From the NCBI GenBank assembly GCA_020049775.1, contig JAGVLO010000004.1, forward strand, positions 124,001 to 188,000: a stretch of DNA of 64,000 bases, read 5' to 3'. Below the pieces are notes generated by a model. That model was not told where the DNA came from. It ran no database searches and worked only from the letters and a program-made list of their open reading frames with translations. The stretch is from Alphaproteobacteria bacterium. Its GTDB lineage: Bacteria; Pseudomonadota; Alphaproteobacteria; Rickettsiales; SXRF01. Position numbers and translations under genes: made by a program. Below, piece after piece: positions 53,782 to 63,815 of this stretch; position 1 is the stretch's first letter; each line of letters begins with the position of its first letter.

Positions 53782-54708
53782 ATGCCTAACTTACCAGTAA
53801 TCCTCATCGGCACAAGGAAAAGCCCGCTAGCCCTCGCTCAGGCTGAGGAAGTAAGCCGTCGTCTTTGCGCCGCCCATCCGGGTCTGGTGACCGATATTGT
53901 ACCTTTTACCACCAGCGGCGACAAATTTACCGACAGGCCATTGGCCGACATCGGCGGCAAGGGGCTGTTTACCAAAGAAATTGAAGACGCACTACTGGTT
54001 GGCGATATCCATATCGCCGTGCATTCCATGAAGGATATGCCCACCATATTGCCGGAAGGCCTCATTATCAGCGCTATGCTCGAGCGCGAGGACCCGCGCG
54101 ACGTGCTGATGGGCGAGGGGTTTACGTCGCTGGATGACTTGCCGAAAGGCGCCATACTGGGAACATCCTCGCTGCGGCGTGTGGCTCAGGTGAAAATGAA
54201 AAGGCCGGACGTGCAGGTTGTGCCGCTGCGCGGCAATGTGCAGACGCGCATCAATAAATTACTCACGGGCGAAATTCAGGCCACATTGCTGGCCAAGGCA
54301 GGCCTGAACCGTTTGGGGTTGCATGATGTGGCGGGCGCAGTGTTGCCGGTGGAGCAGTTTTTACCTGCGATAGCGCAGGGCGCAATCGGCATTGAATGCC
54401 GCGAGTATGATGCCGAAATCCGCGAATTACTGGCTAAAGTAGGGCATAGCACCACCGAGATAACGGTGAACTGCGAACGTTCGTTTCTGCGCGCGCTGGA
54501 CGGCTCATGCCGCACGCCGATTGCGGGCTATGCCACACTCGATAAGGGGCAGGTGAAACTGCGCGGGCTGATTGCAAAGCCGGATGGTACAAAGCACCAT
54601 GCCATCGAATATACTGGTGGCGTCGCCGATGCAGAAGAAATGGGATACCGCGCGGGCAAGGAACTGCTCGGCATCGCCGGAAAAGATTTCCTCACCGGTT
54701 GCAGCTGA
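53782..54708 (+). CDS. hemC: Hydroxymethylbilane synthase (porphobilinogen deaminase)
   Basis: Polymerises four porphobilinogen units in haem synthesis. In 308 residues: IGTRKSPLALAQAEEV at the N-terminus, HSMKDMPT, LRGNVQTRINKL and the dipyrromethane-cofactor Cys in LDGSCRTPIAGYA (about 238). ATG at 53782 begins the homology. The usual downstream partner hemD is absent. Confidence 0.96.
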   Translation: MPNLPVILIGTRKSPLALAQAEEVSRRLCAAHPGLVTDIVPFTTSGDKFTDRPLADIGGKGLFTKEIEDALLVGDIHIAVHSMKDMPTILPEGLIISAMLEREDPRDVLMGEGFTSLDDLPKGAILGTSSLRRVAQVKMKRPDVQVVPLRGNVQTRINKLLTGEIQATLLAKAGLNRLGLHDVAGAVLPVEQFLPAIAQGAIGIECREYDAEIRELLAKVGHSTTEITVNCERSFLRALDGSCRTPIAGYATLDKGQVKLRGLIAKPDGTKHHAIEYTGGVADAEEMGYRAGKELLGIAGKDFLTGCS

Positions 54709-54713
54709 TTTAT

Positions 54714-55619
54714 TTAGTAAGGGCTGTCTTTACCTGTGCCGATGGCTTGCAAATTGTCCCACGCTTTTTCATAAAACACTTTGCTGTTGGTAAGCGCCAT
54801 GTTCAGGTAGGCCTTGGCCATCTGGTCGTTATTGGCAAGGTGGGCGTATAGCCCAAGATTGTTGTTCAACTCGTGGCCTGTGTAGTAGCGCTCGGCAAGC
54901 ATGCGCGCATCCTCGAACTTATCCATAATGGCGTAAACCAGCGCCATATTCATTTCAATGCGCTTGCGGTCCGGCGAGTCACGCTCTGTGAGGTTGGAGG
55001 CCTCTTGCAGGCTGGTGATGGAATTTTCGTACTGGCGCTCCAGTGCCTGCGACAGGCCGATATTATTCATGATGGAGGGGCTGGACGGATTGTGTTTCAG
55101 CGCCTCGTCGAAATATTGCTGTGCCTCCACCTGCAGGCCGCGTGTGGTGAACAATATGCCAAGGCCGTTAAGCGTTTTCCAGCGTTTGGAATCCACGGCC
55201 ATCACTTCTTCAAACAATCTGGTGGGTGTTTCGAAATCTCCGGTGGACATCAGCGCTAAGGCCTTACCTTCCTTGGCGGCAATAAGCTTATCATCCTGCT
55301 TGATAAGTGAGTCATACACGGCAATGGCGTTTGCATAGTCACCTTTTTTGCGTAAGGCATCGGCCAGCATCAGTGCGATTTCGGTATTGTCGGGTGATTT
55401 TTCCAGCAATTGCTGGTACAGCGCGGTGGCTTGCGCGTAATCACCCATTTTTTCAGCATTTTTTGCCGTTTCCAGCAGCGTGTCCTGCACGGTGGGTACT
55501 TTCGGTCCGGATAGGCCGGAGAGGAATTTTTGGCCGTCAATCGGCCCTGCGCCGCCGTTACAGGCGGCCAGAATCACTAAAAGGAGCAGCGCTCCGCGCT
55601 TGGGGGGCAGATGAAGCAT
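54714..55619 (-). CDS. TPR lipoprotein (TadD-like)
   Basis: A 301-residue lipoprotein: short signal peptide with lipobox LAAC at about residue 19, then at least four tetratricopeptide repeats from about 60 (DYAQATALYQQLLEKSPDN, DYANAIAVYDSLIKQ and so on). TPR lipoproteins of this size act in Tad/Flp pilus, secretion or outer-membrane assembly; none of those systems is in the window, so the partner is unknown. ATG at 55619 is chosen to give a signal peptide; a longer frame reaches 55832. Confidence 0.85.
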   Translation of the reverse strand: MLHLPPKRGALLLLVILAACNGGAGPIDGQKFLSGLSGPKVPTVQDTLLETAKNAEKMGDYAQATALYQQLLEKSPDNTEIALMLADALRKKGDYANAIAVYDSLIKQDDKLIAAKEGKALALMSTGDFETPTRLFEEVMAVDSKRWKTLNGLGILFTTRGLQVEAQQYFDEALKHNPSSPSIMNNIGLSQALERQYENSITSLQEASNLTERDSPDRKRIEMNMALVYAIMDKFEDARMLAERYYTGHELNNNLGLYAHLANNDQMAKAYLNMALTNSKVFYEKAWDNLQAIGTGKDSPY

Positions 55620-55677
55620 GCAATTCTTATAACGTACTATTTGCCTAAAACGCAAACTGTGATTATGGTGTTGGCTC

Positions 55678-56625
55678 ATGAGTACAGTAAAGGCGTTCAA
55701 AAAACCATTCCCGCACCGGCATTTGCTGGGGATAGACGGGCTTTCCCGTGACGATGTGTATATGATTCTTGATCTCGCGGAGCAGTATGCTGCCAAAAAT
55801 CGCGAGCCGGACAAGAAACATCCCATACTCAAGGGCCGTACGCTGATTAACCTCTTTTATGAAAATTCCACCCGCACGCGTACCTCGTTTGAGCTGGCGG
55901 GCAAGCGCATGGGCGCGGACGTTATCAATATGTCTATTTCATCTTCTTCGGTGAAGAAGGGCGAAACGCTGATAGACACCGCCATGACGCTCAACGCCAT
56001 GCACCCTGACTTTATCGCCGTGCGTCACCCCGAAAGCGGCGCTGTGCATTTGCTTGCGCGAAAGGTCGAATGCGCGGTGATTAATGGCGGCGACGGTTGC
56101 CATGCCCACCCCACACAGGCGCTGCTCGACGCCATGACCATACGACAGCATAAGGGGAAAATCGAAGGACTTACCATTGCCATTTGCGGCGATATTTTAC
56201 ACAGCCGCGTGGCGCGCTCGAACATGCAGTTGCTCACGCTCATGGGCGCAAAAGTGCGTATCATCGCGCCGCCGACATTGATGCCTGCCTGCCCTGAACA
56301 ATACGGGGTTGAAGTGTTTTATGACATGCGCAAGGGCTTGAAGGGCTGCGACATCATCATGATGCTGCGCCTGCAATTGGAGCGCATGGAGGGCAACTTC
56401 ATCCCGTCACTGCGCGAATATTTCCACTTCTACGGACTAGACGAGGAAAAATTATCACACGCTAAACCCGATGCGCTGATTATGCACCCGGGGCCGATTA
56501 ACCGCGGCGTTGAAATCGACAGCAAGCTTGCGGACGACATCAACCGCAGCGCCATCCTCCAGCAGGTGGAAATGGGTGTGGCCGTCCGGCAGGCGGTGCT
56601 GGAGCTATTATCGCATAACATATGA
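55678..56625 (+). CDS. pyrB: Aspartate carbamoyltransferase catalytic subunit
   Basis: Commits carbamoyl phosphate to pyrimidine synthesis. The 315-residue product has [25 protein letters not shown] (carbamoyl-phosphate loop) and [15 protein letters not shown], then LRLQLERME. There is no pyrI. It overlaps the next membrane-protein gene by 4 bp, which separates it from pyrC about 3 kb away. Confidence 0.97.
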   Translation: MSTVKAFKKPFPHRHLLGIDGLSRDDVYMILDLAEQYAAKNREPDKKHPILKGRTLINLFYENSTRTRTSFELAGKRMGADVINMSISSSSVKKGETLIDTAMTLNAMHPDFIAVRHPESGAVHLLARKVECAVINGGDGCHAHPTQALLDAMTIRQHKGKIEGLTIAICGDILHSRVARSNMQLLTLMGAKVRIIAPPTLMPACPEQYGVEVFYDMRKGLKGCDIIMMLRLQLERMEGNFIPSLREYFHFYGLDEEKLSHAKPDALIMHPGPINRGVEIDSKLADDINRSAILQQVEMGVAVRQAVLELLSHNI

Positions 56626-58121
56626 CCGCACTCGCCAAGCGGTTGCAGTCTTTCCTGCACTGGGCATGCGCGGCACTGGCACTCTATTTTACCGCCTGTT
56701 TTATTCTCGTAGCATTACAGACTCTCAACTATCCATTCCACATTGAGTGGATGGAAGGGCAGGTGATTGACGTTATCCAGCGTGTGCGCGACGGCCTGCC
56801 GCTATATGCCAAGCCTTCGGTCGAATATGTGTCTTATGCATACACGCCGTATTTTTATTATGTGGGCGCGTTTGTGTCGCTGTTTACAGGTGTAGATTTT
56901 ATTGCCGGAAGACTGGTGTCGTTCACGGCGGCGGTTGCTACAGGCTGGCTGATTTATCATTGGCTGCGGCGCGAAGGGAGCAGCTTGCAGGCGGGCATCA
57001 TCGGCGCGGGATGCTACTTCGCCACCTACATTATCAGTGGCCGCTGGATGGATGTATCGCGCGTGGATAGTCTGTTTCTATGCCTCTCCCTTTACGGCAT
57101 TTATATGTTTTATTACACTCGCGGCTGGCAGAATATATTATGTACGGTTGCCATCATGACGGCGGCCTATTTCACCAAACAAACGGCGGTGTTGATTCTT
57201 GCGCCATGCTTTGGCGCTATGCTGCTGCTCGACCCTAAACACTGCCTGCTTACGGGTATTCTGCTTTCAATTGTTGTGGTGGCGCTTTCGCTGCTGGGGC
57301 ATGTCACCACTGATGGCTGGTTCACCTTCTTTGTCTATGAACTTTCCTCTGGCCACACCATTCAGTGGCAATATCTCTACAGCTTCTGGACAAAGGACTT
57401 GTTCAAAAGCATCGGTGCTATGATGGTGATTGCCGCGCTGCTTTTGCCGTGGATATTGCTCAAGGACTGGCGCAAGGCTGTGTGGTTTGGCAGCATGCTG
57501 GCGGGGCTGGTCGGGTGCAGCTATGCGGCGCGGCTCAACTGGGGCGGCTATATCAACGTACTCATGCCCGCCTGCGCCGGTTTTGCATTTATCACCGGCC
57601 TGTCATTACTCTATGCCTCGCGCATCAACCCATGGTTTTCTAGCGCGCTCGCACTGGTGATAAGTGCGCAGCTGGCGTGGTTGTTTTATGATCCGTTCCG
57701 CTACATCCCCAATCAGGAATCCGTGGATCAGGGCAATAAATTCTTAGAGGAAATAGCCAAGCTACCCGGCGACGTGTTCATGCCGGAAGTGCAGTTTGTG
57801 CAAACCCGTGTGGGAAAGAAATCTTTCACCATGGGCATGGCGGCGCTGGATGTGTTTTATACTGACATGAAAGAAAAAAACACCATCAAGCAGGCATTGC
57901 TCGAGGATATAAGGCAGGCCATTGCTTCGCGCCGTTTTGGTGCGGTGATACCGGGCGGTGTAGTACCTGCGCCAGGCATCTCCAAGCAATACCAGTTTTC
58001 GCATTCACTGCGCTACCCCAAGGAATATGTGACGGTAACGCGTAATTTCCTGAAGCGTGATGTGTATCTTCCCATCCCGCAGGCCATCCCGCAGGCCAAT
58101 CCTCAAGTGGAGGCGCAATGA
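56622..58121 (+). CDS. GT-C-like polytopic membrane protein, copy A
   Basis: A 499-residue membrane protein with about ten predicted helices. The first extracytoplasmic loop carries [31 protein letters not shown]...[11 protein letters not shown], the Glu/Asp-rich arrangement typical of GT-C enzymes (GT39/GT83-like mannosyl- or aminoarabinosyl-transferases). A later region has [24 protein letters not shown] in a soluble tail. The C-terminus ends in short [10 protein letters not shown] repeats. Tandem paralogue of the next gene; overlaps both neighbours by 4 bp. Confidence 0.82.
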   Translation: MTALAKRLQSFLHWACAALALYFTACFILVALQTLNYPFHIEWMEGQVIDVIQRVRDGLPLYAKPSVEYVSYAYTPYFYYVGAFVSLFTGVDFIAGRLVSFTAAVATGWLIYHWLRREGSSLQAGIIGAGCYFATYIISGRWMDVSRVDSLFLCLSLYGIYMFYYTRGWQNILCTVAIMTAAYFTKQTAVLILAPCFGAMLLLDPKHCLLTGILLSIVVVALSLLGHVTTDGWFTFFVYELSSGHTIQWQYLYSFWTKDLFKSIGAMMVIAALLLPWILLKDWRKAVWFGSMLAGLVGCSYAARLNWGGYINVLMPACAGFAFITGLSLLYASRINPWFSSALALVISAQLAWLFYDPFRYIPNQESVDQGNKFLEEIAKLPGDVFMPEVQFVQTRVGKKSFTMGMAALDVFYTDMKEKNTIKQALLEDIRQAIASRRFGAVIPGGVVPAPGISKQYQFSHSLRYPKEYVTVTRNFLKRDVYLPIPQAIPQANPQVEAQ

Positions 58122-59605
58122 AGCTTGGCTTTGGTGATATGCGTCATTTCCACCTGATGCTGGAGTGGTCACTGCTGTTGTCGGCAGGTTTCTTTGCCCT
58201 AAGTTTTATCTGGGTAGCTGTGCAGTCGATGGCGTTTCCTTTTCCACTGGAATGGATGGAAGGGCAGAGCATTGACGTCATCGGCCGCGTACTGGATGGC
58301 AAGCCGCTCTATACCGCGCCTTCGGTGGATTATGTGCCGCTGATATACCCGCCCTATTATTATTACGTAAGTGCGCTGGTGGCGTATTTCACGGGTCTGG
58401 GTTTTCTTCCCGCAAGGTTGGTGGCAACACTGGCGACGCTGGGCTGCTCGGCTATCATTTACCTGTGGCTGCGCAAGGAAAACATAGGTTGGAAAATAGC
58501 GCTGGTGGGGGCATGTTTGTTCCTTGCTACATACCGCTTGAGTGGCCGTTGGTTTGATATGGCGCGGGTTGACAGTTTGTTTTTGTTCCTGACACTGGCG
58601 GGACTTTATATATTCGTCCATGGCCGCGGCATGATGAATGCTTTTTGCGCGGCTGCGCTTTTGTGTTTTGCATTTTTTACCAAGCAGACGGCGCTGATGA
58701 TAGCCGCGCCCGTACTGGCGGCGATGGTCTTCACCAACTGGTATCATGCGGCAACTACGGCAGGCATGCTTGCCGCCATGGTCGGGCTGGGCGTTATTAT
58801 CCTGAACACGTTATCCGACGGCTGGTTTGGATTTTATATTTTTACCCTGCCTGCTGCGCATGAGTTTGACCAACCCATGTGGTGGCGTTTCTGGTTTATT
58901 GATATATTCGGGTATGTAGGCATCTTTTTTCTGATGATGCTTGCCGTCATCGGTCATATGTTTTTGCACGACCGCCGCAAAAGCCTGCTCTATCTCGGGC
59001 TGGCGGCGGGCTTTATCGGCGCGAGTTATATGTCGCGCATGCATTCCTACGGCTACATCAATGTGCTGATGCCGATGCACGCCTTTCTTGCGCTCATGGC
59101 GGGCTTGTCGCTGGCCGTGATTACGCGGCTTAATAATGCCCATCACTGGCTGACTATCGGGGCGATGCTGGTGATGATTGAGCTTTCCACTCTCATGTAT
59201 AGTCCCACCCGCCAGATTCCTGATGATGAGGCGCTGGCGGCGGGCAACCGCTTCCTTGAGCAGCTGGCGGCTTACCCGGGTGAAGTGCTGATGCCGGAAA
59301 TCCAGTTTATTCAAACGCGTATAGGCAAGCCCTCGCAGGCGCTCGGCATGGCGGCTTTTGACCTGATGCGCCCTGATTTGGGTGAGAAAAACCATATTAA
59401 GCAGGAATTCCACAAACAATTGAAGGAAGCCGTGGCCGGCGGCCGATTTTCGGCCATTATCCCTGGCCGGATATACAGGATTCCCGGGCTTGAACAATAT
59501 TATGCGCGCGAGCGCAATCTTGAGTATATGCAGCGTTTTGTCGGGGGAGCTATCAGTATGCAGCCCACCGTCATCTACCGCCCCATCCGGCAAAGCGCGC
59601 CATGA
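58118..59605 (+). CDS. GT-C-like polytopic membrane protein, copy B
   Basis: A 495-residue paralogue of the gene before it, with similarity along its length: LEWMEGQSIDVIGRVLDGKPLYTAPSVDYV...YPPYYYYVSAL, the FAFFTKQTALMIAAPVLAAM block and MPEIQFIQTRIGKPSQALGMAAFD. Likely a polyprenyl-phosphate-sugar-dependent transferase; acceptor unknown. It may work with copy A on one glycan, since both are cotranslated between pyrB and pyrC. Confidence 0.82.
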   Translation: MKLGFGDMRHFHLMLEWSLLLSAGFFALSFIWVAVQSMAFPFPLEWMEGQSIDVIGRVLDGKPLYTAPSVDYVPLIYPPYYYYVSALVAYFTGLGFLPARLVATLATLGCSAIIYLWLRKENIGWKIALVGACLFLATYRLSGRWFDMARVDSLFLFLTLAGLYIFVHGRGMMNAFCAAALLCFAFFTKQTALMIAAPVLAAMVFTNWYHAATTAGMLAAMVGLGVIILNTLSDGWFGFYIFTLPAAHEFDQPMWWRFWFIDIFGYVGIFFLMMLAVIGHMFLHDRRKSLLYLGLAAGFIGASYMSRMHSYGYINVLMPMHAFLALMAGLSLAVITRLNNAHHWLTIGAMLVMIELSTLMYSPTRQIPDDEALAAGNRFLEQLAAYPGEVLMPEIQFIQTRIGKPSQALGMAAFDLMRPDLGEKNHIKQEFHKQLKEAVAGGRFSAIIPGRIYRIPGLEQYYARERNLEYMQRFVGGAISMQPTVIYRPIRQSAP

Positions 59606-59679
59606 GCAATAAAAAACATCACAATCCGTTTGACAAGCAGCAGGCCTCTGCCGATTATCTGGCAAGTTCCGCCTTTTAA
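59602..59679 (+). CDS. Short coupled ORF before pyrC (25 codons)
   Basis: Begins with an ATGA overlap at the end of the membrane-protein gene and codes for MSNKKHHNPFDKQQ...SAF before stopping twelve bases ahead of the pyrC start. The charged, polar sequence has no family match. The pyrC ribosome-binding site AAGGAG lies on its stop codon. It might be a leader peptide, a remnant, or chance; low confidence. Confidence 0.25.
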   Translation: MSNKKHHNPFDKQQASADYLASSAF

Positions 59680-59691
59680 GGAGACACGTCG

Positions 59692-61023
59692 TTGAAACAG
59701 CATTTTGCACTCCCCACCCACCAGAATAATCCTGATAAAAAGGTGGCCTATATCAATGCCCGCCTCTTTGACCCCGAATCAGGGCTGGATGCCAAGGGTG
59801 CGCTGCTCACGATTGGCGACAGCATTGCCGATTTCGGCCCTGCCTTGTTCAAGGACGGCGTGCCTACAGGCGTGGAAGTGGTGGATTGCAAGGGGCATTT
59901 GCTTTCGCCCGGACTGCTCGACATTCAGGTGCATTTTCGTGAGCCGGGTCAGGAATACAAGGAAACCATTGCCACCGGCAGCAGGTCTGCCGCAGTTGGT
60001 GGCGTTACTACGGTGGCCTGCATGCCAAACACCAAGCCGGTGATTGACGATATTGCGCTGGTCGCCTTTATCCACAAGCGCGCGCGTGAAACGGCGTATG
60101 TAAATGTACGCACCTATGCCGCTATCACCAAAGGCCAGAAGGGTGAGGAAATCACCGAAATGGGCCTGCTGAAAGAAGCGGGCGCGGTCGGCTTTACCGA
60201 TGACGGTCTGCCGGTGATGAATTCCGGCGTCATGCGCAAGGCCTTTGCCTATGCGCGCGAGCTGGGCGTTCCTGTGGCGCAACATGCCGAGGATTTGAAC
60301 CTTTCCTGCGGCACGTGCATGAACGAAGGAAGAATTTCCGCGCAGCTGGGCGTGAGTGGCGTACCCAACGCGGCCGAAGCGATTATTGTCGAGCGCGACA
60401 TATTGCTCGCCGAGCTGACGGGCGCGCAATACCATGTGCTGCATATTTCAACAGCAGAGGCGATTGACGCCGTGCGCCGCGCCAAGAAAAAAGGCCTGCG
60501 CGTGACCGCCGAGGCCGCGCCGCACCATTTTACCCTCACCGACGAGGCCGTGCTGGAATACCGCACTTTTAGCAAAATGAACCCACCGCTGCGCGCCGAG
60601 AAAGACCGGCTTGCTGTGATTGATGGTCTTGTTGACGGCACGATTGACGCCATCGCCACCGACCATGCGCCGCACGATCAGGAAAGCAAGCGCGTGCCGC
60701 TGGCGTCTGCGTCTTACGGTATTGTCGGGCTAGAAACCATGTTGCCGCTGTCGCTGTCACTCTACCACAAAGGTATCATGCCGCTGCGCGCTGTCATGGC
60801 GGCGATGACGTATAAACCCGCCGACATCATCCATATCGATTCCGGCCGCATGAAAAAAGGCGCACGCGCCGACCTCACGCTGATTGACCTGAACGCCGAA
60901 TGGACAATGGACCCCAAGCAGTTTGCCAGCAAATCACTCAATTCACCGTTTGATGACTGGCCAGTTAAAGGTCGCGCTATCCGCACCATCGTTGGCGGCG
61001 ACACGGTATATACGCTGGATTGA
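59692..61023 (+). CDS. pyrC: Dihydroorotase, class I, with one zinc ligand substituted
   Basis: Cyclises carbamoyl aspartate to dihydroorotate. The 443-residue amidohydrolase has family blocks MPNTKP, FTDDG (second metal Asp), AQHAED, LHIST, and TDHAPH with the catalytic Asp. The first metal motif, normally DxHxH, reads DIQVHF: Gln at residue 79 replaces a zinc His, and His81 is kept. All other metal ligands appear present, unlike the fully degenerate PyrX/pseudo-dihydroorotases. It starts with TTG after a good AAGGAG. Separated from pyrB by two GT-C genes. Confidence 0.92.
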   Translation: MKQHFALPTHQNNPDKKVAYINARLFDPESGLDAKGALLTIGDSIADFGPALFKDGVPTGVEVVDCKGHLLSPGLLDIQVHFREPGQEYKETIATGSRSAAVGGVTTVACMPNTKPVIDDIALVAFIHKRARETAYVNVRTYAAITKGQKGEEITEMGLLKEAGAVGFTDDGLPVMNSGVMRKAFAYARELGVPVAQHAEDLNLSCGTCMNEGRISAQLGVSGVPNAAEAIIVERDILLAELTGAQYHVLHISTAEAIDAVRRAKKKGLRVTAEAAPHHFTLTDEAVLEYRTFSKMNPPLRAEKDRLAVIDGLVDGTIDAIATDHAPHDQESKRVPLASASYGIVGLETMLPLSLSLYHKGIMPLRAVMAAMTYKPADIIHIDSGRMKKGARADLTLIDLNAEWTMDPKQFASKSLNSPFDDWPVKGRAIRTIVGGDTVYTLD

Positions 61024-61030
61024 AGGACGT

Positions 61031-62044
61031 ATGAAATACGACATTATCGGTGATATTCACGGCCATGCAGATGAGCTGGAAGAATTGCTCGCCAAGCTTG
61101 GCTACAGCAAGAATGACAAGGGCGTCTATACATCCGGCGACCCGAACCGGCAGGCAATTTTTGTCGGCGATTTTGTTGACCGCGGCCCGAGGCAGTTCCA
61201 CGCTATCGAGATAGCAAAAGACATGGTGGAAAACGGCTACGCGCAGGCCGTTATGGGCAACCACGAGCTTAATGCAAGCATGTATCATACCCATGTGGAA
61301 AAGGATGGCCAGTTGGTCCCGCTGCGCGCGCACAGCGAAAAAAACAACCACCAGCACCGCGTGTTTCTTGAAGCGCAGAAAACTGACCCTGTGCGTGCGC
61401 GCAGGAACATTGACTGGGTAAAAAAACTGCCGCTCTTTCTAGAGCTGGAAGGCGTACGGGTGGTGCATGCGGTGTTTGACCAAAACGAGATAGACCTTCT
61501 CAGGAAAGGCGGCGTGATTGATGATGAAAACCGCATTCGTCCTGACCAGTGGGAAGTTATTGCGGATTATAAAGCGCCGCTTGGCCGTGCGGTTGAACGC
61601 CTGACCAAGGGTATTGAAGTGGACCTGCCGGAGGGCGTCAGCTATCAGGATGCCGAGGGCATTGTGCGTACGCAGGGGCGCATTAAATGGTGGGTGGATT
61701 TAAACGACAAGGCATCACTTACCCTTGATAAAATTGTGATGGACGTGCCGGAGGGATCGATTCCTGCTGCGCCGGTGCCTGCCGACATACTGCAACTTAT
61801 GGAGCGGGCGCAGCATGGCAATACGCCCATATTCTTCGGCCATTACTGGCAGAAGGGCGAAACACCTGCTATCGAAATTCCGGGTGCTATCTGTATTGAC
61901 CAGAGCATTGCCAAGGGCGGCCATCTTGCGGCAGCGACAGTGACAGTGGAAAAGGGTATGGTACAGGATATTGCTTTTACGTCTGTTAAAAGCAAGGCGA
62001 AAGCTGCGGGACATACGGCAACACACGGTGCAACGAGAGGATGA
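61031..62044 (+). CDS. Calcineurin-type metallophosphoesterase
   Basis: A 337-residue phosphoesterase of the PPP/ApaH-like group: DIHGHADELEELL, GDFVDRGP, MGNHELNA and a C-terminal FFGHYW give the dinuclear-metal site in order. Members cleave phosphoprotein, nucleoside polyphosphate or cap-like substrates; the one here is not known. ATG at 61031 is preceded by AAGGA; the frame back to 60923 overlaps pyrC. It overlaps or abuts pyrF, so it may be part of the operon. Confidence 0.88.
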   Translation: MKYDIIGDIHGHADELEELLAKLGYSKNDKGVYTSGDPNRQAIFVGDFVDRGPRQFHAIEIAKDMVENGYAQAVMGNHELNASMYHTHVEKDGQLVPLRAHSEKNNHQHRVFLEAQKTDPVRARRNIDWVKKLPLFLELEGVRVVHAVFDQNEIDLLRKGGVIDDENRIRPDQWEVIADYKAPLGRAVERLTKGIEVDLPEGVSYQDAEGIVRTQGRIKWWVDLNDKASLTLDKIVMDVPEGSIPAAPVPADILQLMERAQHGNTPIFFGHYWQKGETPAIEIPGAICIDQSIAKGGHLAAATVTVEKGMVQDIAFTSVKSKAKAAGHTATHGATRG

Positions 62045-62046
62045 AG

Positions 62047-62751
62047 ATGTCGGTAAATCCTATTATTGTTGCTCTTGATACGACGGATGTAAAATATGCA
62101 TGTCGTTTGTCATCGCAATTATCAGAACATGTTGGAGCAGTGAAATTAGGTCTAGAGTTTTTTACCGCTCATGGTTCGGCAGGTGTAAGAGAAATAGCTA
62201 AGACTGGTATGCCGATTTTTCTTGACCTCAAATTCCACGATATTCCAAACACAGTGGCAAAAACCATTCGAGCGCTTAGCAGCCTGAAGGTATTTATGTT
62301 CACCATTCATACTTCTGGTGGGAAAGCAATGATGGAAGCGGCTGCTAAGGCGATAAGTGAAACTTTTCTTTATGATAATCCGCCTTCAGTGGTAGGGGTA
62401 ACGATGCTAACAAGTCTTGACGAGGGCGATCTTAAAACGATTGGTATGTCAGATGGCATTTCAGGTCAGGTGGAAAGACTTGCCAAATTAGCGCAGAAAT
62501 CCGGGCTGAATGGAGTGGTGTGTTCAGCACATGAGATTGAAACTTTGCGCAAAGTTTGTGGACCAAGTTTTAAACTTGTAGTGCCAGGCATCCGCCCAGA
62601 AGGTAGCCTTAATAGCGATCAGAAACGCGTGATGACGCCTCGTGAAGCACTACGGAAAGGTGCAAATTATCTTGTAATTGGACGCCCTATTACGGAAGCA
62701 AATGACCCTGTATGGGCAGTAAAAGAGATTATTACTAGCATCGCGGCTTAA
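62047..62751 (+). CDS. pyrF: Orotidine-5'-phosphate decarboxylase
   Basis: Final step to UMP. The 234-residue TIM-barrel has PIIVALDTTD, the catalytic-Lys motif DLKFHDIPNTV (about 60-70), GVTMLTS, and the phosphate-gripping VVPGIRPEG and NYLVIGRPI. ATG at 62047 is preferred over 62041 because AGAGG then has a 6-base spacing. The first 120 bases are only about 37% GC and the gene averages near 40% against about 55% around it; codon use (many AAA, ATT, TTT) differs from every flanking gene. It reads as recently acquired or retained from a different background. Confidence 0.95.
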   Translation: MSVNPIIVALDTTDVKYACRLSSQLSEHVGAVKLGLEFFTAHGSAGVREIAKTGMPIFLDLKFHDIPNTVAKTIRALSSLKVFMFTIHTSGGKAMMEAAAKAISETFLYDNPPSVVGVTMLTSLDEGDLKTIGMSDGISGQVERLAKLAQKSGLNGVVCSAHEIETLRKVCGPSFKLVVPGIRPEGSLNSDQKRVMTPREALRKGANYLVIGRPITEANDPVWAVKEIITSIAA

Positions 62752-63815
62752 GCTGCGCGCCCCGTAAGGCGTTGTGAACGCCAGCGGGCAATAATGGCTA
62801 GCAGCGCCTTTTCAATATTCTCGCTCACACCATCAATCGAATATTTGGTTTTTGCCTTGGCAAAGGCGTTGGCGGCGAGGTCGTCGGCAAGGCGCGTGCT
62901 GTCGAGCAGCTTTGCCAGCGCGTCGGCCATTTCCACAGCGTCGCTTTTCTTTACAATCAGCGCGTCGAAATTCGGGGTGATGAAGTCACGCGGGCCTTCG
63001 CTATCGGTGGAAACCACCGGCACGCCGTGGATGAAGGACTCCAGCAGCACGATGCCAAACGGCTCATGCAGCGACGGCAGGCAGAAAATATCAATGCCAT
63101 GGAAAAAGCCGCGCTTGTCTTCAATCCAGCCGGGGAACATCAGTATTTTGTCCAGCCCTGCGGTAGATGCTTTCTTTTTCAGCGCCGCTTCTTCAACGCC
63201 GTTACCGCCGATGGCGGCGCGGAACTGGTAGCCGCGGTTTTTCAATATGGTGATGGCGTCGATGAAAACATCAAAGCCTTTTTTCTTCACAAAACGTCCC
63301 ATAGTGCCAATCATGGGCGGCTGGTGGCGCGGGCCGCGGTGCGGCAGCTCGTGACAGCGCACCATGTTGGGGATAAGGAATATGCGGTCTTCCGCCACGC
63401 CCTGCTTGGCTACGAATTTTATCAAATCCTGCGTGGTGGCGAATGCGCCGTCAGCTTCCGTCAGTTTGCGCACGCGCGCGTTATAATTATGGGCGATGCC
63501 GACCAGCGGGCAAAAACCGTTGATGGCTTTGCGCGCCAGTATGAATGCGCGGCTGGCATGGCCGATAACAACGTCCGGCGCGAGTATCTGCAATTGCTGG
63601 CGCAGCTTGCGCACGGCGAAAATATCCCACTCGCCCAGATTTTTCATGTGGAGTGTGTCAATGCCCAGCGCCTTGAGGTCGGTGTTGATGGGCGCTTCAG
63701 GGTGGGTGATGGCGGTAATGCGGTGGCCGCGATGCAGCAGCCCTTCGCAGTAATCGACAAAGGCCTGCTCTATGCCGCCGGAGTTACAGCTGAACATGAT
63801 ATTGACAATATGCAC
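62748..63815 (-). CDS. Glycosyltransferase family 4
   Basis: GT-B-fold glycosyltransferase of 355 residues. N-terminal domain opens NIMFSCNSGGIEQAFVDYCEGLLHRGH; the C-terminal GT4 signature has GRFVKKKGFDVFIDA (phosphate-loop), FCLPSLHEPFGIVLLESFIHGVPVV with the EX7E glutamates and DALIVKKSDAVEMADAL. Likely adds a sugar to lipopolysaccharide or another envelope glycan; donor unknown. It overlaps the pyrF end by 4 bp. Confidence 0.92.
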   Translation of the reverse strand: MHIVNIMFSCNSGGIEQAFVDYCEGLLHRGHRITAITHPEAPINTDLKALGIDTLHMKNLGEWDIFAVRKLRQQLQILAPDVVIGHASRAFILARKAINGFCPLVGIAHNYNARVRKLTEADGAFATTQDLIKFVAKQGVAEDRIFLIPNMVRCHELPHRGPRHQPPMIGTMGRFVKKKGFDVFIDAITILKNRGYQFRAAIGGNGVEEAALKKKASTAGLDKILMFPGWIEDKRGFFHGIDIFCLPSLHEPFGIVLLESFIHGVPVVSTDSEGPRDFITPNFDALIVKKSDAVEMADALAKLLDSTRLADDLAANAFAKAKTKYSIDGVSENIEKALLAIIARWRSQRLTGRAA

